Shown here: positions 57,561 through 64,000 of the stretch, in pieces
Layout of the letters: every line of letters begins with the position of its first letter
How positions within the stretch are numbered: the stretch's first letter is position 1
Program-made: the position numbers and the translations under genes
Source: Nemophila menziesii
Taxonomy: Eukaryota; Streptophyta; Magnoliopsida; Boraginales; Hydrophyllaceae
DNA: 64,000 nt
Assembly (NCBI GenBank): GCA_029959085.1
Contig: JARWIR010000050.1
Span: 3,472,001-3,536,000 of the forward strand
Reading direction: 5' to 3'
Notes under the pieces: model-generated
What the model saw: the letters and a program-made list of their open reading frames with translations, nothing else
The model's database searches: none
Told to the model about the DNA's origin: nothing

Positions 57561-58919
57561 TTTTAGTATCTCCCACTCGCACATGATGGGCTAAACCTCA
57601 ATCTCATATTATATGCCACTACGCATAAATCTCATCTCAATATAAAATAAACTTGACATACTAGGTAACTAGCTCTTGCGACCTGGCAAGCATACTAGCA
57701 TCATTACTATAAACCTGTTAGGGTAGATAGTTTCTCATTATTCCACTTGCATTATTGTAGGACCCTAGACTAATTATGTAATATCAATAATGTAGTAACT
57801 CAGATCCCTCAATAATTAGTTACTACTTTCGTAGTGATTATATGAGTCTACTATCATAACCTCATGTGTCTCACTATCATGTCCTAGTCCTTTTTTACTT
57901 ACATGATCGGTGAACCTGCAAGAACACATATTTGATATTCAATTTAGTCTTCCTCTCGTACTTGTAATGCAATTGCTTTCCTAGACATACCCCATTAGGT
58001 CGAATCTTCCATAACCATTGATAGTATGGTAAAGTAGCAGACACTGAATCAAAACATCAAGAGATAGTCAAAATTAGTGAGGGTACTGGATAAAGGTCTC
58101 ACACAATAAAGAAGCAAGGATCAATTCTTCATTTCCATTTGTTGCAACATATACACACGAGGTATGACTCACATGCTACGAAATTCATATTGTTTATGTC
58201 ATTTCATCAAAAAATACCGTACAAATGTATAATTAGACAATCCTCGTTGTCTAAAATGAATTCTTCAATTGGTCAACCTTTTTATGAATCAATCAAGAAC
58301 TTCACATCTGGTAAGATAGACTAGTAGATAGTGGGAATCTACCCCGATCACAAATAATAACAATTCACATACATGCTAGTTATATCATCTTAACACTTTG
58401 TTAAGGAAACTTTCTAAACTCAAGTTTACTTTGCAAAAAGTTTCTTCTTTCACATAAGCCGGTCTTATCCTTGCGTATCTCTCATGCCAAAGGTTGTTCC
58501 CTGTGTGAGAGGGCGAATGGTGTGTATATCTCATGCCAAAGGTTTTTCCCTGTGTGAGAGGGCGAATACTTTATCATTTACACATATATAAAACAATTAA
58601 CTTTTAACATGAAACAAAAATATCATTAAATAACAATAAATGCAATATTCATCTTATAATAGAATTAATCAACATTGCACACTAAATTCCAGTTACTCAT
58701 AAATCAGATTCTTCTCAATCATATATATATTTAAGATAGCCAATAACACAACTTTAGTGATGGGTTTCACAAACGAATATACATGTATCATGTGTGTGGA
58801 TATAAACTGCAAAGATATTTTCTTATGTATAATGATATCTCTTAAGTTATACTTTATATTTGCGTGTTTGGTCGAACTCTGATAATGTGGGCCTTTCCTA
58901 TTTACCCATTGTCACATGA

Positions 58920-59180
58920 CTATCTAATTGTATCACAAATGGACTCCCACTACGATTTGAGAATCCTAAATGTTTAAAGAACTTTTTCAACCAAAAATCT
59001 TAATGAACTGCTACTGAACATGACACAAATTCAGCTTCTATAACAGACAAAGTAATACAAGATTGTTTCTTCTTACACCAAAATATGGCAGCATTACTAA
59101 GTAGAAACATATATCCTTAAGTAGATTTACACTCATATAAATCACCATCCCAGTTGGCATCAATATATCCCTCGAGGAGT
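58920..59180 (-). pseudogene. Copia RNase H domain
   Basis: One minus-strand frame reads G-Y-I-D-A-N-W-D-G-D-L-Y-E-C-K-S-T, I-F-W-C-K-K-K-Q-S-C-I-T-L-S and I-E-A-E-F-V-S-C-S. These are the Copia RNase H landmarks (usually G-Y-x-D-A-D-W, K-S-T-S-G, E-A-E-Y). Stops replace one residue after K-S-T and another near the end. Confidence 0.85.
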
Positions 59181-59299
59181 AAATCATATCATTGAAGTCA
59201 AAGGACATGATCTTCAGTTCCCGCCAGGTATGTCATGATCCCCTTAACAGCTTTCCAATTCTCTTGTCCTGGATTCAATCAACAATGACCAACTAAACC

Positions 59300-60100
59300 T
59301 GCAACGTAACACATGTCTGGTATAGTACATAACATGACATATATAATACTTCTTATGGCACTTTGGTATAGTAATGAGGATAGTCATTTATTTTCTTCTA
59401 GAGTTCGATGGACACATCTTTAATTTAGAGTCATGAATTTTTCTAATGGAGTATCAACGACTTTACAATAGCCATCTTAAAGCATTCAAGTATCTTCTTG
59501 GTGTATACTCTACTTCACCCAAATTTTTTATATCAAAATGAGTGAACAACCATTATTCATTAGCCTTGACAAAACTTCTTGTCATTCTAGGCCAACAAGA
59601 TGTCATCTACATAAAATAATAGAATTGCAATTTTATCTTTTGGAACATCACACATATACCCAGTGGTACTCATTTATCATCTCAAAATGATTCCATGAGA
59701 TCACACCTTGAAATATCATGTTCCACTAACTAGAGGTGTGGTAAATGTTATAAATCGACTTCTTCAATCCATAAAACTTTGGTTCTTGGCCTTTTGCAAC
59801 GAAGACTACAAGTTGTTCCATATGTAGAACTCTTCATCTAAAGTCCATTATTGAAAAAACAGCTTCAACATCCATCTGATATAACGCTAAATCAAAGTAT
59901 GCTATAATAGCCAAGATAAAATGAATAAAGGTAAATCTCACAATAAGTGAGAAAGTCGCATCGTAGGCTATCCCTTCCTATTGAGTATAGATTTTTTCCT
60001 ACCTCTCAATCAAATTACCCTCCGTTCGCTTTATCTTAAGAACACATTTATTCCCAATAGTCTTGCGTCCTTTAAAAATTAACTAGTTCACAAACATGGT
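59300..60100 (-). pseudogene. Copia reverse transcriptase
   Basis: The clearest piece is L-F-Y-V-D-D-I-L-L-A (59592-59625 minus), the catalytic YVDD box. Flanking codons give a broken Copia RT over about 800 bases. Lineage cannot be assigned by eye. Confidence 0.75.
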
Positions 60101-60399
60101 TCTCTTCTTATTGACTCTTATTCTTCTTCATAGCCTTTTCCAATTAGGAGATGAAAATGCATCACACATTATATGATGTTCCTCTTTGTTGTAAGGAGTT
60201 ATCATGAAGACTTATCCTTTGATATCAAACAAAGACAAGGACTATATTCTCACTCACTCCTTCTAAGTGAAAGATCTTGTAGAATAGGTTGACTAGATGA
60301 TGATATTATGTTCTCTAAATAATTTGTTTGAGGAAAACTGGGTTCCACTACCTTTGTTTTCATATCATCTTATATAGTCTCACTCAGTTCATATATAGG

Positions 60400-61200
60400 G
60401 ATGTCCTTTTCCACTTCATCCTCCTTTGGAAATCCATTCTCTAAAAAATGATATCTCAAGAATCAGTCTTTCCCAGCCTCTATCATCAAGTTCACCAATG
60501 AACACATATCCTCTAGAGTGTTAATAATATATTAGAAAGATACACTTCTTGCCCCTATGTCCAAACCCTCCATATTTGTAATTTGTATCAAGACCATAAG
60601 TTGTCGAACCCTAGGGACGCAGATATGTTAGACTAGGTTTCCGACCTTTCAAAAGTTCATAAGGCGTTGATGAAGCTGATTTTGTAGAAACGTGATTAAG
60701 TATGTAAGAAACAATGAATAAGAACCCATCCAATACAAAATTGGTAGAATAACTTGTTCCATCATATACTTAACCATTTCAAGGAGTAATATATTTCTCC
60801 ATTTAGCCACTCCATCTTAATGTGGTGTTCCAAGGATCATTAGTTGCCTTACTATTCCCTTTTCCTCACACAATTCTCCAAATTTATCAGATAGATATTC
60901 GCATCCTCAGTCGGTCCACAAAGCCTTAAAACTAATTTTCAACTTCCTTGATAAATTTTAAAAAAGCATCTAATACCATGATTTTTTGAGGAAAAACACA
61001 TAGACATAACCAAATAAGGTGAAATTATCTATAAAAGTGATGAAATAAAACTTTCTATGTATCACATGACCATTCAATTGTCAACAAATGTCTGAATGAA
61101 CTTGATGTAGTTGAAGATTGGCCTTTTTGGCCTTTCCAAATAATTTCTTGTTGCCTTGCTAGTTAGACAATATTCACGTGTTCGCAGACTTACCTTAGTA
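60400..61200 (-). pseudogene. Copia integrase
   Basis: Minus-strand codons near 60920-60760 read C-E-E-K-G-I-V-R-Q-L, G-T-P-H, D-G-V-A-K and L-L-L-E-M-V-K-Y-M-M, matching the Copia integrase end of the core (G-T-P-Q-Q-N-G-V-A-E-R, T-L-L-x-M). Near 60540 I-G-A-R-S-V-S-F recalls the K-C-I-F-I-G block. There are several stops. Confidence 0.78.
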
Positions 61201-61399
61201 AGTGAAAAGTGAACCCAGATTGTTCTCTTTTGTCAACATGCTCATCCAGTCTATTCTGATATGTCCTAGCTTAACATGCTACACATCTTTCTTCTACATC
61301 AGAATTACTAGAAAAGTATTCAAAAAAAAAAAAACATCGACTTTTATAATAACTTACAATAAAATTATCATTATCCATTACCATAAAACTATTCGAGAT

Positions 61400-62460
61400 T
61401 AAACTCGAAACATATTAATACTTAGCGCCTTTGAAAATATCTACTGCTTTCTCATGAAATTCTAAACTAAAACCAAACTCTTGAAGATCATTGACCGAGA
61501 CTAAATTCTGGTGAATGGAAATGTTATAAAGAACATCATGCATGTACAAGTTTTGAAGATCTATCATGTTCAACTTGCATGTACCAAGCCCTTTAACTTG
61601 AACTCAGTTATTGTAACTCACACATATCCAACTGATTTCCCAGGAATTCGACAAGTATTTTTTATAGACCATTTAGTCCTTAGCTACATGTTCAATACTC
61701 CTAAATTAATAGTCCATAGAGGATTAGGATAATCAAGTAAGACCATGCTTGCTACACAAGCAAAAACACAAGAATTCTTTTTTGCTACATTCTTAGATTT
61801 GCTGTACTTGCAAGCGAAGTGAGCCATTTTTGTCACAATTGTGGCATTTAGTCTTTCTCTTATATTTATTGTGGTAGGTTCGTTTAGCCTTAATCTTGCC
61901 ATTTTTGTTCTTCTTTTCACCAAACATGTTAACATCTTTTTCTTCTAGTGTCTCTAGCGCTGACTAAGCGATACACTTTGAGAGTATGACCCAACCACAT
62001 AGGATTGACCTTGAGGCTTCAATAAATCAAGGAATTCATCTTCGATGGACACATGGCGAGCTTCATCTCAAAATCTTAATGATTCAAAATCTCCTTTTGT
62101 GCGCCCAGTCATATGGAAGAGAACCGATCACACCATCACACAGTTCATCATGCATGTAATTAGTAAAAATTTCTCCGAGCAATGAATCCATCCTTTTTCG
62201 TACTTGATAAGACCCTGTGTCTTATCCTTGATGAGTTGTGTTGCCTTTTCCAAACATCGGCATCACTCTGTTAACAGTTTCAAGAGCATCTTTCTCATCA
62301 ACTACATAATGTAGTTTGAGATTTCATAGGTTATATCTATCATTAATCAATTTGTCTAGACAAAAACCTTATTTAGATTAAAAATTATCAATTTCATAGT
62401 CATTTTTGTAATAGTTATATAGAACTCAATTTTTATACATCTATACATTCAATGATACGT
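61400..62460 (-). pseudogene. Copia gag and pre-integrase remnants
   Basis: A knuckle C-H-N-C-D-K-N-G is read at about 61850-61827 (C-x2-C-x4-H-x4-C in intact copies). Near 61540-61470 H-D-V-L-Y-N-I-S-I-H-Q-N-L-V-S-V matches the pre-integrase block D-V-L-Y-V-P. Gag codons such as Y-V-V-D-E-K-D-A and S-L-P-Y-D-W lie at 62300-62100. All frames are broken. Confidence 0.65.
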
Positions 62461-63319
62461 TTGTCAATGCAAACTGAATCAACAAAGAATCAATAAAAGA
62501 AGTGAAATAAAAAGTTCACTAACTTCCCAATCATGAATTATACACTTTTATTTTTTCTTTACTAACTCAATCTTATTTAACAATCTTAAGTTCTATCACT
62601 ATAAAACACCTACTATTCCAACACAATCAATTGAGATGAAAATACTAGACCCGTATGATGTATTATTTATGAACACAAACTCATCCATATAAATAATTCT
62701 GAGTTTAATATACGAATATGCAACTAACATTTTATAATATATTAAACGGAAAATCATGTATCAGAAAATACATAAAACAAGAAACACATAAATCCTTGAG
62801 GTATACTTCTCTATTAGGTTACGTTTTTTGTTCTACATAAAGGTACGGTTTAATCCATACTAGAAATAGAATTTAGTTGCAATAAAAATGATTCCATACT
62901 CTCCAGTATTACAATTTATTCTAATTTATCTATTTTTCATCTGATCATTTACGTAAGCATATACATATTTTAGAAACAGACGGCGATAAAAAAAATATAT
63001 CCCCTTCTTTAAATAAAATCAAACATCTTCTTCTCATATAACTTTTACTTTTTAAAAAGAAAATACGAAGATCAAAAAATCTAAAAAGGAAACCGTACAT
63101 ATGCATAAAATACTAACAATGTTCAATGAAAAAAAATTGTAGTCCAACAATATTTTGATCTAGGAAAAATATTCTTTTAACCATGTGATAGCCTCCATAT
63201 GCAGGCGGTTATAATTTTTTTTTAATATGACAAATAAATATACTGATTTAAGATATTTCAATTCATAACACTACTATAAAACTTTTTAATGCGAAAAAAA
63301 TTTCAAAAATTACATAGAG
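62461..63319. other. AT-rich, no gene recognised
   Basis: Very AT-rich DNA with homopolymer runs, no credible ORF and no terminal repeat. The expected 5' LTR and PBS of the Copia element should lie about here but were not recognised. Confidence 0.4.
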
Positions 63320-63711
63320 AATTAACCTATACCAAGTTTAGAGAAACGATCTATCAGAGTTGTTGCTGATTCGTGTTCCTTCATTGCCCTGTGTCAGACA
63401 TTTTTAGCTAAACTGTCTGCTCGACCATTAAATCTTCACGGAATATGTTTGAAAAATACTTGACTAATATTTGTTGTCAGCCTCTTGATTTGTCTTAGCC
63501 ATGGTCTGAACCTCCATCCAGCTGCTGACACTTGCTGAATACCTTGAATTATTTCAAGGTTGACCGAGAAGATGATTATCCCCTCTTGTGTGTCTTGTAA
63601 TGTCCTGTCCAACGCATATATAATCGTTTGCGCATCTCTCTCCGTGCACGAGTTACACATGGTGACCATTGAAAAATCGCTTTGGTACCTTATTCAACAA
63701 CCCAATAATCA
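63320..63711 (-). pseudogene. RNase H domain fragment of a LINE
   Basis: Codons 63669-63436 read E-R-D-A-Q-T-I-I-Y-A-L-D and G-I-I-I-F-S-V-N-L-E-I-I-Q-G-I-Q, and after a stop the frame continues R-F-N-G-R-A-D-S-L-A-K. This is the RNase H pattern with an expected D in I-I-F-S-D changed to V. It resembles the same part of LINE H (I-R-L-I-N-K-L-T-I-E-V...V-Y-F-K-H-V). No tail or TSD was seen. Confidence 0.65.
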
Positions 63712-63757
63712 AAACTAATGATATCTGATCAGGCATCCTTAAGAAAATCCATGATTC

Positions 63758-63808
63758 AATCAAATACCATTATGAAATGTCCAAAAAAAAAATCAAATAC
63801 CATTATGA
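63758..63808 (+). mobile_element. Micro-insertion 3: A-tailed, 18-bp TSD
   Basis: AATCAAATACCATTATGA occurs at 63758-63775 and 63791-63808. The 15 bases between are AATGTCC followed by an A-run, the same GTCC-A(n) end as the two micro-insertions near 18000. Confidence 0.7.
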
Positions 63809-64000
63809 TTTTAGAAAAAAACAATTTCTTTTTTCCTTCATCATCGTCCCCATATTTTTATCTTGTCAGAAAAACAATACAGACAAAGAACAGAAAAAAA
63901 TTCTAAAAAACTCATTAGAATTTACTTATCAACTTTAAAGAATAAATCATGCATTTGGATGAAAAAGAAACCAAGCCCTTGATACTGTTTGTAAACAATA

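Larger units (their letters stand above)
57570..62460 (-). mobile_element. Decayed Ty1/Copia retrotransposon
   Basis: On the minus strand gag, knuckle, pre-integrase, integrase, RT and RNase H pieces appear in Copia order from about 62460 down to 58920. GTGGGAGA on the minus strand near 57572-57580 resembles the Copia polypurine tract. No LTR pair or TSD was found. The 57600-58900 part, with a 50-bp tandem duplication at 58474-58567, is noncoding and may include LTR. Confidence 0.75.

Noticed and set aside
61318..61335. Fourth micro-insertion at the A-run near 61320
   Set aside because: There is an A-run but no flanking direct repeat and no GTCC before it.

Overview
This is plant nuclear DNA, AT-rich and almost wholly made of retrotransposons nested in one another. 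I see no intact host gene, tRNA, rRNA or CRISPR array. The plant origin rests on Athila-type Ty3/Gypsy elements (primer-binding sites matching tRNA-Asp, a conserved block after integrase, an extra env-position ORF), L1-type LINEs with DUF4283 ORF1 and RNase H, and a decayed Ty1/Copia element. A eudicot is my guess; the species cannot be read from the sequence.

Layout. 1-2159: 3' end of a plus-strand Athila-like element (element A) holding a minus-strand LTR cut by the window edge. 2160-2500: degenerate tandem repeat. 2758-3880: 5'-truncated LINE with a 17-bp target-site duplication (TSD). 5945-7465: solo LTR with TSD GTTAC. 7770-12392: LINE remnants, one split by a solo LTR (9492-11000). About 12483-17700: nearly full-length minus-strand L1 LINE (LINE G) with ORF1 and ORF2. 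17868-19657: a second LINE 3' part, with two micro-insertions inside its 3' region.

19658-42238: plus-strand Athila-like material (LTR, PBS and gag of element B; gag, protease, RT and integrase of D; a pol-less fragment D'). A broken LTR here is split by element C (22057-33625, minus strand, TSD GTTTT). C is 11.6 kb with gag, PR, RT/RNase H, IN, a palindrome-rich spacer and an env-position ORF, and is the youngest-looking element. 38815-39480 is a large inverted array of 20-bp repeats. 42239-49505: element E, minus strand, no pol, TSD GGCYT, inserted in D'. 49511-52618: D' 3' region, interrupted by a solo LTR (50743-52226). 52629-56253: element F, a second pol-less gag-PR element whose env-position ORF is cut by another LTR (56254-~57560). 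~57570-62460: minus-strand decayed Copia. 63320-63711: RNase H fragment of a LINE.

No gene set works together for the host. The signal of interest lies in the elements: a 46-bp inverted-repeat block opening every Athila-like LTR, pol-less copies with the same architecture, a distinct palindrome cluster between integrase and the env-position ORF in each element, a conserved hairpin in the 3' noncoding part, and three tiny A-tailed insertions with long TSDs that share the 3' end GTCC-A(n).
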